From: Tangfeifania diversioriginum
Lineage (GTDB): Bacteria > Bacteroidota > Bacteroidia > Bacteroidales > Prolixibacteraceae
DNA: 64,000 nucleotides
Reading direction: 5' to 3'
Assembly: GCF_900141875.1 (NCBI RefSeq)
Contig: NZ_FQZE01000016.1
Coordinates: 1-64,000 of the forward strand
The position numbers and the translations under genes are program-made. The notes beneath the pieces were generated by a model. The model ran no database searches, was not told where the DNA came from, and was given only the letters and a program-made list of their open reading frames with translations. Below, in pieces: positions 9,200 through 19,074 of this stretch. Every line of letters starts with the position of its first letter. The first letter of the stretch is position 1.

Positions 9200-9604
9200 T
9201 AAACCGCCGCGTTTCATAAAAAATCGAAATGCTTTTGCCCCAAAGGAATAACCTGTTTATATCCTGGTGAAAAATTGTTGAAAAGTCGCCAAAAATGTTT
9301 AATAACTATTCATTGCTTATTTTGGTAGAAAAATAAGTTAATGCAAACTTTCCTTTTCTGTTTTCCGAACGGGACAGGCAAAAAATCGAAATTATAAAAT
9401 ATTGTTCTTCAGAAACTTATTTTAATAATATAAAAAAACAGGCCATAAAAAAATAAGCTGTCATAAAATTAATTAATACTTAATCATTAAAAAAAATAAA
9501 AAGGTTTTCTTTGCCGGGCAAATTGCATAGAATGTGAAAAATGCAACTTAAAAAACTTACATACTATTCATTTTATACAACTTCTAAATTAAAATTTAAA
9601 ATTT
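9200..9604. other. 405-base AT-rich intergenic region upstream of the TonB receptor
   Basis: No convincing gene is seen. The region is very AT-rich, has poly-A runs and no clean TAnnTTTG box (TTATTTTG near 9330 is one mismatch away). Its length suggests a long leader or upstream control of the highly expressed-looking receptor gene. Confidence 0.5.
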
Positions 9605-12600
9605 ATGATTAAAAGAATCAGGGTTTTATTAGTAGCGCTCATTATTTCATCAGCTACTATAATACAAGCACAGGTAACCACCTCCAGTATGAGCGGACGG
9701 GTTACCGATGCCGAGGGGGCTGTTATCGGTGCAACGGTGATTGCGACACACACCCCATCAGGAACTACTTATGGTACTGTAACCAACACGGAGGGCCGGT
9801 TCAACCTAAATGGTATGCGTGTAGGCGGACCTTATACTGTAAAAGTTACGTTCATTGGATATGGTGATTACACACAAAACAACATCACGCTGAGTTTAGG
9901 TGAAAACTATGTAATGAATGTTGTACTCTCTGAAGAATCATTATCAATAGATGAAGTTCTTGTTACGGCAACCCGCACAAAATTCTCTAATGAGAAAACC
10001 GGAGCAGTGACAAATATTACAAACAGCCAGATAGATAATTTGCCTACAGTAAACCGTAGCATTATGGACATTACCCGCCTTTCGCCTTATGGAGGTGATG
10101 GTATGAGCTTTGCCGGCACAGATGGTCGTACGGCCAACTTTACTGTTGATGGAGCTAATTTTAACAATAACTTCGGTTTGAGTGATGCGCTTCCTGGTGG
10201 TGGTAATCCAATCTCTATTGAAGCTATTGAAGAATTGCAAGTTGTAATTGCTCCATACGATGTGCGTCAAACCAACTTTATTGGGGGTGGTGTAAACGCT
10301 ATTACAAAATCGGGTACAAACACCTTCAAAGGTAGCGCTTACGTTTATCACAGAAATGAAAACATGCGCGGAGATGCTGTTAATGGTATGCAAATACAAG
10401 GCGCACGTGAAAAAGACCGTAATACAACATACGGTTTCACTTTAGGTGGTCCGATTATCGAAAACAAATTGTTCTTTTTCGTAAACGCCGAAATGGCTGA
10501 AACACCAACAATTGCCAATCGTTGGAGAGCTTCAACCGATGGTGTTGCCGATCCGGACAATTACATTTCGCGCACAACAGAAGACGACCTTCAGACAGTT
10601 TCTGATTTTGTGAGAAATAAATATGGATATGAAACGGGATCTTACACAAATTTCCCGGCAGATGAAAGCAACACCAAACTGCTTGCTCGTATCGATTGGA
10701 ATATCACAGACAAACATCGTTTAGCCTTACGTTATAACTACACAAAAAACACATCATGGAGACCTCCTAATGCATCTTCTATGGATGGCGGTACCCGTAT
10801 GTCTGAGGCAAGAATGTCACAGGCTTCAATGTCGTATGCCAACTCGATGTATTCGATGGACAACCTCGTTCATTCATTCTCTTTTGACCTAAACAGTCGT
10901 TTATCGGAAAACATCTCTAACCAATTCCTGGCCACATTTTCAAAACTTGACGATGTTCGTGGAACGAAATCTGATGAATTTCCTTTTATCGATATTTTGA
11001 AAGACGACCAGGCATACCTCTCTTTAGGTTACGAGCTATTTACCTGGAACAACGGCGTTCACAATGATGTATTGAACATTAAAGATGAGATGACCTATTA
11101 TTTAGGTAATCACAAAATCATAGGAGGTGTCGCATTCGAATATAAGATGGCTGATAATTCTTATATGCGTAATGGTACCGGTTACTATCGCTATAGAAGC
11201 CTTGATGACTTCTTAAACGAAGAAGCACCTGAAATTGTAAACTTAACTTATGGTTACGATGGTGAAAAGAATCCTGCAGCCCGTGTAAGAACAAACAAGA
11301 TTGGAGCTTATGCTCAGGATGATTGGAGTATTAGCGAAAGATTCAAACTTTCGTACGGCCTTCGTATTGATGGACTTTTCTTTAATAATAGTGATTTGAT
11401 GACGAACCAGGCTATCAAGGAACTTGATTATTCAGGTCGTAGTATTGATACAGGTGAATGGCCTTCTACCAATATCATATTCTCTCCCCGTGTAGGTTTT
11501 GTATGGGATGCGTCTGGCGACAAGAGCTTGAAAATTCGTGGTGGTACTGGTCTTTTCTCTGGCAACTTACCACTTGTGTTCTTCACCAACATGCCAACCA
11601 ATGGTGGCATGGTTCAGTATCAAGCACATCTTAATGCGGACACTAAAATTTATGATGCGGAAAACGATATAGAAATTATTAAAGGTTACAGTGGTTCGTA
11701 CACAACAGCCGATAATGGAGACAGGTATATTGACATGTCGCAGTTTGCCGGTGGCCTTGTAACTGATGCTGACGGCAATGCTAACATAGCAGGACTATAT
11801 GATAAATTGACAGGTATCGGTTATCCTACAACTATTTCACCAGAAGATGGAACAGTTCCTTCTTCAATTGCGGGTATTTCTTCTGATTTCAAAATGCCAC
11901 AAGTATGGAAAACGTCACTTGCTGTTGACTATGCATTCCAAACATCTTTCCCACTTTCTGCAACAGTAGAAGGAATTTTCAACAAAACGATCAACGGTGT
12001 TTCTATTTCCGACTGGAGTATTCCCAATGTAGGAGGTTTCGCCCGTTTTAACGGTGTTGACAATCGTCCAATTTATCCGGCAGGTTATCGTACAGGCACA
12101 AAAGCATTCGTGTTAGAAAACACAAGCCGTGGTTATGGTTGGTCAGGCAACATCACACTTAATGCCCAACCAGCAGAATGGCTCAGCTTGATGGCTGCCT
12201 ACACACACACAGTTGCTAAAGATGTAACCGGCATGCCTGGATCGAATCCGGAATCTGCGTTTACATACGTTCCGACAGTAGAAGGGCCAAACCATATTAA
12301 ATTGCACAATTCTCAATATACCACACCCGATCGTTTGGTGGCATCACTTACTACCAACGACAAAAGCGGCAACCACTATAGCATAATTTATGAAGCTTGG
12401 CGCGGCGGAGCGAACTACTCTTTTATGACGGTTAACGACATTAATAGTGACGGCTACAACTACGATGCAATCTATGTTCCAACTGACGATGAAGTGACAA
12501 ACAACGAATTCCGCTTTGTTTCAGCAGACGACCAAACTCGTTTTATGGACTATGTGCATGCCAACGATTATTTGAAAGATCAGCAAGGCGAGTATGCTGA

Positions 12601-12940
12601 AGCTTATAGCGTTTACTCTCCATGGGTACATCGCGTGGACTTCAGTTACAAACATGATTTTGCTCTTAATACAGGTAATAACCAACACAAACTGCAACTT
12701 AGCTTTGATATCAAAAACATGATGAACCTGTTCAACTCCAGTTGGGGTGTAGGTAAATATCTGAACCCGGAAATTGGTTCGGAAGCTCGCATCCTCAAAT
12801 ACGAAGGTGTTGATGCTGATGGTGTGGCTACATTCTCTACACCCTCTTCAATCCATGGTAATACTAAAACATTCACGCCAAGCTACTCATTGGGTCAAAC
12901 CTGGTATGCTTCTATTGGTATCAAATATATTTTCAACTAA
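9605..12940 (+). CDS. Oar-like TonB-dependent receptor
   Basis: A 1111-residue outer-membrane receptor. A signal peptide ending near IIQAQ is followed by a carboxypeptidase-regulatory-like beta-sandwich (about residues 25-110), a plug domain (DEVLVTATRTKFSNEKTGA onward; FTVDGANFNNNFG) and a long C-terminal beta-barrel ending in KYIFN with a near-terminal aromatic. Oar-type receptors import or display large ligands with TonB energy. No SusD partner is present; instead a lipoprotein with BACON and OB-like domains starts 18 bases downstream and probably forms its surface partner. Codon use (many GGT/ACT-type codons, a sampled line at 42% GC) differs from the second receptor at 41.4-43.8 kb, which may mean high expression or different ancestry. 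Confidence 0.9.
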   Translation: MIKRIRVLLVALIISSATIIQAQVTTSSMSGRVTDAEGAVIGATVIATHTPSGTTYGTVTNTEGRFNLNGMRVGGPYTVKVTFIGYGDYTQNNITLSLGENYVMNVVLSEESLSIDEVLVTATRTKFSNEKTGAVTNITNSQIDNLPTVNRSIMDITRLSPYGGDGMSFAGTDGRTANFTVDGANFNNNFGLSDALPGGGNPISIEAIEELQVVIAPYDVRQTNFIGGGVNAITKSGTNTFKGSAYVYHRNENMRGDAVNGMQIQGAREKDRNTTYGFTLGGPIIENKLFFFVNAEMAETPTIANRWRASTDGVADPDNYISRTTEDDLQTVSDFVRNKYGYETGSYTNFPADESNTKLLARIDWNITDKHRLALRYNYTKNTSWRPPNASSMDGGTRMSEARMSQASMSYANSMYSMDNLVHSFSFDLNSRLSENISNQFLATFSKLDDVRGTKSDEFPFIDILKDDQAYLSLGYELFTWNNGVHNDVLNIKDEMTYYLGNHKIIGGVAFEYKMADNSYMRNGTGYYRYRSLDDFLNEEAPEIVNLTYGYDGEKNPAARVRTNKIGAYAQDDWSISERFKLSYGLRIDGLFFNNSDLMTNQAIKELDYSGRSIDTGEWPSTNIIFSPRVGFVWDASGDKSLKIRGGTGLFSGNLPLVFFTNMPTNGGMVQYQAHLNADTKIYDAENDIEIIKGYSGSYTTADNGDRYIDMSQFAGGLVTDADGNANIAGLYDKLTGIGYPTTISPEDGTVPSSIAGISSDFKMPQVWKTSLAVDYAFQTSFPLSATVEGIFNKTINGVSISDWSIPNVGGFARFNGVDNRPIYPAGYRTGTKAFVLENTSRGYGWSGNITLNAQPAEWLSLMAAYTHTVAKDVTGMPGSNPESAFTYVPTVEGPNHIKLHNSQYTTPDRLVASLTTNDKSGNHYSIIYEAWRGGANYSFMTVNDINSDGYNYDAIYVPTDDEVTNNEFRFVSADDQTRFMDYVHANDYLKDQQGEYAEAYSVYSPWVHRVDFSYKHDFALNTGNNQHKLQLSFDIKNMMNLFNSSWGVGKYLNPEIGSEARILKYEGVDADGVATFSTPSSIHGNTKTFTPSYSLGQTWYASIGIKYIFN

Positions 12941-12958
12941 TTTAAAGCTCTGATAATT

Positions 12959-14452
12959 ATGAAATTAAAAAGAATATTTCCATTTTTAGTTGCAATACTT
13001 GCCCTGATGACAAGTTGTGACGATGAAGAAACAATGACACTGCTTGATGAAATTCAAGTATCGTCGTCTTACGTGTCTATCCCTGTTGACGGTGGTTCTA
13101 CACCCATTACTTTAACAGCTAACGATAGCTGGACAGTAGAGAATAATGTTGAATGGCTGACGATCTCCTCAACCTCTGGCAGTGCCGGTGAATCAACGCT
13201 TACATTTTCGGCTGAATCCGCCTTAGATGGTCGCACTGCAGAAGTCTTAATACAATGTGCAGGCAAAACCCAAAGAATAAATGTCATCCAGGGCTTGGCA
13301 ACAATTTCAACTGCCACATGCCAGGAGGTAATTGACGGACCTGACAGCAAGACCTATCGTGTAACCGGAGTTTGTACGGCAATAACCAATACAACTTACG
13401 GCAACTGGTATTTGGAAGATGAAACAGGTTCTATTTATATCTATGGTACAGTTGATGACAAGGGGCAATACAACTTTTTAGATTTAGGACTTGAGGTTGG
13501 TGATGAAGTTACTGTTCAAGGACCAAAAACTACCTACTATGGAACTGTAGAGTTAGTAGATGTAACAATTGTCAATATCAATAAATCATTGGTGAAAGTT
13601 GATTCAGTACAAAACGCACAACTTCCTATCGAAGGTGGTGAATTTACAGCGTACCTTACCTGCAAAGGACAAGGCGTATCGGTTGATATTCCTGATGATG
13701 CCAAGTCATGGTTGTCAATTTCGTCCATTGAATCGGCAGGCGAAGAAGTGGTTGTGAAGTTCAATGCCGCTGCCAATACCGGCGGAGACCGTGGAACTAC
13801 GCTCACATTCCGTACTACCGATGGAGAAAAAGAGTATAGCACAGAAACAACTATTAGTCAAAAAGGGGCAATCATTGAAGCTACTATTGAAGAGTTTCTT
13901 GCAGCCGAAGTTGGCGGTACTAAATATCGTTTGGCAGGTGTTATTACCGATATTAGCAATACTACATATGGCAATTTAGACATACGTGATTTCTCTGGTG
14001 AAACTTTTGTGTATGGTATTGAAGATTTCCAGGACAAAGATTTAAAAGTGGGTGACATCATTACAATTGTTGGAGAACGTTCCGCCTACAACGGTTCTCC
14101 TCAAGTTGGTGATGCCGTTTTGGAAAGCGTGATTCCTGTAGCCGAAGCTACTATCGCCGAAGTGCTGACCAAACCTGATTCCAATGATGATTATTTTATG
14201 GTAACCGGTGAAATTACAAATATTGATAATCCAACATACGGTAATCTGTATTTGAAAGACGGCGACAGTGAAATTTATCTGTATGGCTGCTACCCAGGTT
14301 ATGGTGCAACTGGCGATTATAGAAAATATTTAATAGAAGACAAAGGCATTAAAGTTGGAGACATACTGACAGTTATTGCAACCAAAGGCTCTTATAACGG
14401 AGTACCTCAACTTGCACATGGTATTTATTTCAGCCACGAAAGCGCAGAATAA
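12959..14452 (+). CDS. BACON/OB-fold repeat lipoprotein
   Basis: A 497-residue predicted lipoprotein (lipobox near LMTSC, then an acidic DDEE stretch common in surface lipoproteins of Bacteroidota). It reads as alternating modules: BACON-like domain (about 35-115), OB-like unit (about 116-200), second BACON-like domain (about 215-305), then two further OB-like units. The OB-like units share a repeated signature: VTGVCTAITNTTYGNWYLED, LAGVITDISNTTYGNLDIRD and VTGEITNIDNPTYGNLYLKD. BACON domains are thought to bind or space glycan- or mucin-binding modules; OB-like folds bind sugars or nucleic acid. The 18-base gap to the TonB receptor and a strong terminator after it define a two-gene operon. 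The ligand is unknown. Confidence 0.75.
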   Translation: MKLKRIFPFLVAILALMTSCDDEETMTLLDEIQVSSSYVSIPVDGGSTPITLTANDSWTVENNVEWLTISSTSGSAGESTLTFSAESALDGRTAEVLIQCAGKTQRINVIQGLATISTATCQEVIDGPDSKTYRVTGVCTAITNTTYGNWYLEDETGSIYIYGTVDDKGQYNFLDLGLEVGDEVTVQGPKTTYYGTVELVDVTIVNINKSLVKVDSVQNAQLPIEGGEFTAYLTCKGQGVSVDIPDDAKSWLSISSIESAGEEVVVKFNAAANTGGDRGTTLTFRTTDGEKEYSTETTISQKGAIIEATIEEFLAAEVGGTKYRLAGVITDISNTTYGNLDIRDFSGETFVYGIEDFQDKDLKVGDIITIVGERSAYNGSPQVGDAVLESVIPVAEATIAEVLTKPDSNDDYFMVTGEITNIDNPTYGNLYLKDGDSEIYLYGCYPGYGATGDYRKYLIEDKGIKVGDILTVIATKGSYNGVPQLAHGIYFSHESAE

Positions 14453-14482
14453 AATGTGATATTACTCCATTATTAGTTTAAT

Positions 14483-14522
14483 AAAAAGGGGCTGTCTCAA
14501 AACCGAGGCGGCCTTTTTTTTT
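14483..14522 (+). terminator. intrinsic terminator after the receptor/lipoprotein operon
   Basis: The 9-base arms GGCTGTCTC and GAGGCGGCC pair throughout if G-U pairs are allowed, with a six-base AAAACC loop and a run of nine T. The A-run before the stem makes it look usable in both directions. Confidence 0.85.
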
Positions 14523-14574
14523 GCTCCAAAAACAAACAATTAAAAACTGAAAGGTGTTTTTTTAAAAGATTTAG

Positions 14575-14582
14575 TAATTTTG
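14575..14582 (+). promoter_or_regulatory. Bacteroidota-type -7 box for nadA
   Basis: TAATTTTG matches TAnnTTTG; a T-run at about 14556-14562 lies near the -33 position. The start codon is 34 bases downstream. Confidence 0.45.
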
Positions 14583-14616
14583 CGCTCTGTTTAACAGTAC
14601 ACTCAGGAGATTTATA

Positions 14617-15609
14617 ATGGAACAGTTTCAGATTGATCAAATGTTGGAGGAAAAAGGATTTATTGATGAACCAATCGATCCGAAAATTAAACTTACGGAA
14701 GAAATCAATCGCTTAAAGAAAGAGAAAAATGCAGTTATCCTCAGTCATTTTTATGTGGAAGGAGAACTTCAGGATATAGCAGATTATGTGGGCGATAGCC
14801 TTGGGTTGGCACAGGCTGCGGCAAAAACCGATGCCGATATGATAGTATTTGTGGGCGTGCATTTTATGGCCGAAACTGCAAAAATTATCAATCCCGGGAA
14901 AAAAGTGATTCTTCCCGATTTGAAAGCCAGCTGCTCACTGGCCGAGTCGGCCCCGGCAGAAGCCTTTGCCGAATTTAAGGCAAAGTACCCCGAGCATAAA
15001 GTCATTACCTACGTAAATGCTACTGCAGCCCTTAAAACCATGTCCGACATTGTTTGCACATCGGCCAATGCCAAAAAAATAGTGGAAAGTTTCCCGGAAG
15101 ACGAAAAGCTGATTTTTGCACCTGATAAAAACCTCGGAAATTACATCAACAGCATTACCGGGCGTAACATGGTTTTGTGGGACGGAGCCTGCATGGTGCA
15201 TGAACAGTATTCTCTGGAAAAAATAATTGAGCTGATGGACAAGTATCCGGAAGCGGAGTTTATCGCACATCCGGAATGCGAAAAGCCCGTTCTGCTGCTG
15301 GCCAAACATATTGGTTCTACCACTTCGCTCTTAAATTACGTAAAAAGCAGCACGGCCGAAAAGTTTATTGTGGCCACCGAAAGCGGCATTCTGCACCAAA
15401 TGAAAAAGGAGTGCCCCGATAAAATTTTCATCCCGGCACCATCGGTTGATTCAACCTGCGAATGCAACGACTGTACCTACATGAAGCTCAACAGCCTTCA
15501 AAAATTGTATGTGTGCCTGAAACACGAGCAGCCCGAAGTTACTTTGCCAACCGAAGTAATTGAAAAAGCACGGCTTCCGATTCAACGGATGCTCGATATT
15601 TCAAAATAA
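14617..15609 (+). CDS. nadA: quinolinate synthase
   Basis: A 330-residue [4Fe-4S] enzyme that condenses iminoaspartate with dihydroxyacetone phosphate to quinolinate in de novo NAD synthesis. The family cysteines are visible in LKASCSL, GACMVHE and the C-terminal STCECNDCTYM region, together with HFYVEGELQDIADYVGDSL near the N-terminus. The length is normal. nadB and nadC are not adjacent. The gene converges with the S41 protease gene only 4 bases away, so no separate terminator fits between the two stop codons. Confidence 0.95.
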   Translation: MEQFQIDQMLEEKGFIDEPIDPKIKLTEEINRLKKEKNAVILSHFYVEGELQDIADYVGDSLGLAQAAAKTDADMIVFVGVHFMAETAKIINPGKKVILPDLKASCSLAESAPAEAFAEFKAKYPEHKVITYVNATAALKTMSDIVCTSANAKKIVESFPEDEKLIFAPDKNLGNYINSITGRNMVLWDGACMVHEQYSLEKIIELMDKYPEAEFIAHPECEKPVLLLAKHIGSTTSLLNYVKSSTAEKFIVATESGILHQMKKECPDKIFIPAPSVDSTCECNDCTYMKLNSLQKLYVCLKHEQPEVTLPTEVIEKARLPIQRMLDISK

Positions 15610-15613
15610 AAAA

Positions 15614-17254
15614 CTATTCAACAGGCGTATCCGGCTGGGTCAGATTTTCAACCAATAGATTTTTCTCTGCAATTTCAATGGCCTTCAAAAGTGTATTGTC
15701 AATCTGGCTGATGATGGGATAAAACCCTTCTTCTCCAATAATGTTTCGTGCAATATAGGCCTTCAACTGCGTACTGATTATTCTTTCTGATTCTTTCAGC
15801 CCTGCAGCATCTTTCTGAATCCCCTTTTCTGTTGCATACTCCACAAACTCGTTCAGGATATTTTGATTGGCCAGGTAATTGTCGAACTCGCTGGCTTCAG
15901 AAAACCGTGAAAGTGCTTCGCGGTTCCTGTCGGCATAGGCGTATGCAAAGGTGTAAATCAAACCTTTCCGGTAAATTTTATTGTAATATTCTGAATTGCC
16001 GGTAGTGTCCATTGGTACAAAAATATCGGGCATTATTCCGCCGCCGCCATAAACGGTACGCCCCGAACTGGTTGTATATTTCAGCGAATCGTTAAAGTTA
16101 ATACTGTCGGCCACCAACTGCTCCCGATGGCTAAAACGGGCATACAAATCATTGAAATATTCTTCGTTTCCTTCTTCGTACGATTTTTGGATGCACCTGC
16201 CGCTTGGCGTATAAAAACGGGCTACTGTGAGCCTGAGTGCGGAACCGTCCATCAGTGGGATTTGTTCCTGCACCAACCCCTTGCCAAACGAACGGCGGCC
16301 AATAACAATGCCGCGGTCGTTATCCTGCAGTGCGCCTGCAAGAATTTCGCTGGCAGAAGCTGAAAATTCATCTATTAAAACATAAACTTCCACATCCGAC
16401 AATGAATTTCTGCCTGATGCATTGTAAGTTTTTCGCGGTTGATTAATTCCTTCGGTATAAAGAATGGGTTCTCCTTTATCGAGAAATTCATCCACAATTT
16501 TTAAAACTCCCTGCAGCGATCCGCCCGGGTTCTGCCGTAAATCGACAATTACTTTTTTGGCCCCGGCACCGTTTAGTTTTTGCATGCCGTTCATAAACTC
16601 ATCGTAGGTTGTTTCTGCAAAACGGCTCACTTTAATGAATCCGGTTTCCGGGTTAATCATATAAGACACATCCACACTGAACAGCGGGATATCGTCGCGG
16701 GTAATTTCAAATTCCAGTTCTTCATCAGCACCTTTTCTGATGACACCCACAGTAACTTTCGAGCTCTTTTCGCCGCGCAGCAATTCCATTACGGTGTTGG
16801 TTTCCACATCAACTCCTGCAATCAGCGAATCGTTTACCCGCACAATTCTGTCGCCGGGCAAAATACCCACTTTGCTTGAAGGGCCTCCGGAAATTACTTC
16901 AATAACGCGCACTGTGTCTTCCTGAATGGAAAACTGAACGCCGATACCTGAAAAATTCCCCTGCATTTCTTCCCGCACTTCCTGCATGCGTTCAGCGGGA
17001 ATATAGGCCGTATGCGGGTCGAGTTCATTTAATATATCAGGAATAGTACTTTCGATAATTTCATTTGTATTTACGCTGTCAACATAGCCTTTATCAATTA
17101 ACTCGAGTATTGTAGTCAGCTTGTTGGTATTGCCGTAACTCATGGGGTTAAATGCAGGCTGGCTGTTTTGTTTCAGTAAATTTCCAATGAGAATACCTGC
17201 TGCTACCGAAACGGCAATCAGCAAGGGAATTATAATAATTGTTTTCTTATTCAT
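15614..17254 (-). CDS. S41-family C-terminal processing peptidase with PDZ domain
   Basis: A 546-residue periplasmic serine protease of the CtpA/Prc type. Layout: an N-terminal membrane anchor (about residues 5-25), a PDZ domain (about 95-180; GIGVQFSIQEDTVRVIEVI), and the S41 catalytic domain with the nucleophile Ser in DEFSASASEILAGAL and the general-base Lys in RRSFGKGLVQ. Such enzymes trim C-termini of exported proteins. Its start overlaps the stop of the dCMP deaminase gene by 8 bases, so the two are translationally linked on the minus strand, an association I take as positional rather than functional. Confidence 0.92.
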   Translation of the reverse strand: MNKKTIIIIPLLIAVSVAAGILIGNLLKQNSQPAFNPMSYGNTNKLTTILELIDKGYVDSVNTNEIIESTIPDILNELDPHTAYIPAERMQEVREEMQGNFSGIGVQFSIQEDTVRVIEVISGGPSSKVGILPGDRIVRVNDSLIAGVDVETNTVMELLRGEKSSKVTVGVIRKGADEELEFEITRDDIPLFSVDVSYMINPETGFIKVSRFAETTYDEFMNGMQKLNGAGAKKVIVDLRQNPGGSLQGVLKIVDEFLDKGEPILYTEGINQPRKTYNASGRNSLSDVEVYVLIDEFSASASEILAGALQDNDRGIVIGRRSFGKGLVQEQIPLMDGSALRLTVARFYTPSGRCIQKSYEEGNEEYFNDLYARFSHREQLVADSINFNDSLKYTTSSGRTVYGGGGIMPDIFVPMDTTGNSEYYNKIYRKGLIYTFAYAYADRNREALSRFSEASEFDNYLANQNILNEFVEYATEKGIQKDAAGLKESERIISTQLKAYIARNIIGEEGFYPIISQIDNTLLKAIEIAEKNLLVENLTQPDTPVE

Positions 17255-17699
17255 TTACACCTTTAATTTTTTCCAGTTCCACTTGTTCCACTTCAACATT
17301 TGCTCTTTTCAACAGATTTATGCCATCGTCGAGCCGGTAGCTCTCGGTAAAAACCACGCGTTTAATTCCGGCCTGAATTATAAGTTTTGAACATTCAAGG
17401 CAAGGCGACGAAGTAACATAAAGTGTGGCACCGTCGCTGCTGTTGTTCGATTTGGCCACTTTTGTAATGGCATTGGCCTCGGCATGTAAAACGTACGGTT
17501 TGGTGTGGTTATTCTCATCTTCGCAAATATTTTCAAAACCCGACGGAGTTCCGTTATATCCGTCAGAAATTATCATCTTTTCTTTTACAAGCAATGCGCC
17601 CACCTGGCGGCGTTTACAGTAAGAATTCTGTGACCATATCATGGCCATTTTCAGGTAACGCTGATCGAGCAGCATTTGCTTTTTTTTATCGTTGTTCAT
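17247..17699 (-). CDS. deoxycytidylate (dCMP) deaminase
   Basis: A ~150-residue zinc-dependent deaminase. The zinc ligands and the catalytic Glu are visible in HAEANAI and SPCLECSKLI, and the nucleotide-site GYNGTPSGF motif is that of dCMP deaminases. It converts dCMP to dUMP for thymidylate supply. ATG at 17699 (MNNDKKKQ) is preferred over an in-frame upstream codon at 17726, because a promoter-like box lies at 17737-17744 and homologues start near this lysine-rich segment. Its final codons overlap the protease start. Confidence 0.9.
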   Translation of the reverse strand: MNNDKKKQMLLDQRYLKMAMIWSQNSYCKRRQVGALLVKEKMIISDGYNGTPSGFENICEDENNHTKPYVLHAEANAITKVAKSNNSSDGATLYVTSSPCLECSKLIIQAGIKRVVFTESYRLDDGINLLKRANVEVEQVELEKIKGVNE

Positions 17700-17736
17700 A
17701 TTGTGTAGTATAAGTACTTTATTCAAAAATGGATTA

Positions 17737-17744
17737 CAAATGTA
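17737..17744 (-). promoter_or_regulatory. Bacteroidota-type -7 box for the dCMP deaminase operon
   Basis: On the minus strand the bases read TACATTTG, a full match to TAnnTTTG, about 38 bases before the preferred start codon at 17699. Confidence 0.42.
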
Positions 17745-17846
17745 ATACTCATTTTCTACAAAATGTTCATTTTAAAAAGGATAAACTCCAGGGAGGTGCA
17801 AATTTTAAAAACAGCGGTGTAGAGCAAGGCTGAAAAAAAGCAAAAA

Positions 17847-17870
17847 AAAAGCCGCTCAACAGCGACTTTT
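17847..17870 (-). terminator. intrinsic terminator of the SPOR lipoprotein gene
   Basis: Read on the minus strand: AAAAGTCGCT, loop GTTG, AGCGGCTTTT, with one internal mismatch and a following run of T. It sits about 20 bases beyond the stop of the gene at 17892. Confidence 0.75.
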
Positions 17871-17891
17871 CATTTTTTTGATTTACAAGCC

Positions 17892-18404
17892 TTAATCTTT
17901 AATTAACAGCCAGACATCTGAATATTTCGGATAGGTCTGACGTATTTGAGCTACCCGGCTACGGGCATCTGTTTCATTCTGATAGGAATTTACACATACG
18001 CGGTAATAGCCTGTTTCGCTGTGTAAAATAATTGGCGTAAAGCCTTGATTTAATAAATCTTCGCGGTAATTTTTAGCATTGTTAAGGTTGCTGAATGAAC
18101 CCAAAATTACAAAAAATGTGTTGCTCTCGTTATTTGTTCTATCATCCTGCGAGGTAAAACTCACCTGTTCTTTCCTAACCGCAATGGGCTTTTCAGGCTC
18201 AGCCGGAGCTGCTGTTTCTGGCTCTTTAACTGTTTCCTGCTGCTTACGGGCTTCATCGTCACCCGGAACTGTAAACACTTTTGATTGTTCTGTGGGGTCA
18301 GAAGTATATTGCGATTGTGCCATCTGTTTTTTCGATTTACAACCGCCTAATGCAAGTGCTGCAACCAATGCAAAAAATACTATTTTTTTCATTTTTCTGT
18401 TCAT
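17892..18404 (-). CDS. small SPOR-domain lipoprotein
   Basis: A 170-residue protein with a lipobox (ALALGGC), a low-complexity Pro/Glu/Ala linker and a C-terminal SPOR domain (about residues 95-170; FFVILGSFSNLNNAKNYREDL ending in YSDVWLLIKD). It should sit in the periplasm on a lipid anchor and bind septal or denuded peptidoglycan. A second Met at 18392 is an equally good start. It is flanked by its own terminator. It resembles the SPOR domain of the HU/SPOR protein at 4.7-5.8 kb (both end in a DVW/GVW-plus-hydrophobic strand). Confidence 0.82.
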   Translation of the reverse strand: MNRKMKKIVFFALVAALALGGCKSKKQMAQSQYTSDPTEQSKVFTVPGDDEARKQQETVKEPETAAPAEPEKPIAVRKEQVSFTSQDDRTNNESNTFFVILGSFSNLNNAKNYREDLLNQGFTPIILHSETGYYRVCVNSYQNETDARSRVAQIRQTYPKYSDVWLLIKD

Positions 18405-18561
18405 TTTTTTATCATGCCAAAACCAAAGAAATATTAAAGCTCCCAGGTTTTCAGATAGTTTATAAATTCACATGGCAAATATACGTAAAACCACCCCCTT
18501 TTATTGTTTTAAAAGAAGTAAGTTTTGCACAGGCAATTGTTTGCAACCGCAGGAAACAGCA

Positions 18562-18849
18562 TTAGCGTCTTCTTTTTTTTGCCCCGGCGCCACCGCCTCC
18601 AAAAAAGAACATTACGCCCAGCAAAAAGCCAAAGTTATACCAGCCACCTGAATTGGGGAACGCATAAATTTCATAATCAGTAAACAAGCTGATAATAAAA
18701 CTAAAAAAGATAATAAACCCGTGCAACAGCCCGTAAAGGAAACCGGGAGGGTCAGCAATCTCTTCGGGTGAATGTGTAGCACAGCCTGTCGCCATAATTC
18801 CCACCACAATTACAAACAACAAAAAAAGCCATTTCCTATTTGGTTTCAT
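18562..18849 (-). CDS. small putative lipoprotein with membrane segments
   Basis: 95 residues, not assigned to a named family. There is a hydrophobic N-terminus with a lipobox-like IMATGC, two further hydrophobic stretches (about 38-60 and 70-85) and an odd C-terminus GGGGAGAKKRRR. The lipobox, sensible start and intergenic spacing on both sides make it likely to be a real gene. The glycine-then-arginine tail would lie on the cytoplasmic side if the last segment spans the membrane. Confidence 0.55.
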   Translation of the reverse strand: MKPNRKWLFLLFVIVVGIMATGCATHSPEEIADPPGFLYGLLHGFIIFFSFIISLFTDYEIYAFPNSGGWYNFGFLLGVMFFFGGGGAGAKKRRR

Positions 18850-19074
18850 CTCAAATATTTTTAAAATTCAATCCAATTTAAAGGAAAAAAACGAATGGGT
18901 AGCAGCATTTTGTGTAAAATTTTTATCCACAACTGACCTTCGTCAAAATAAAAGTCAATAATTACAAATTCCTTTGGTGAGTATTTCTTCCTGGAAAATG
19001 TTTTCAAACGAATTGGAAAAATGTGCGTAAAAAACCATAAAAGGAATCAACTCAATTATAAAAAGTAAAAAAAC

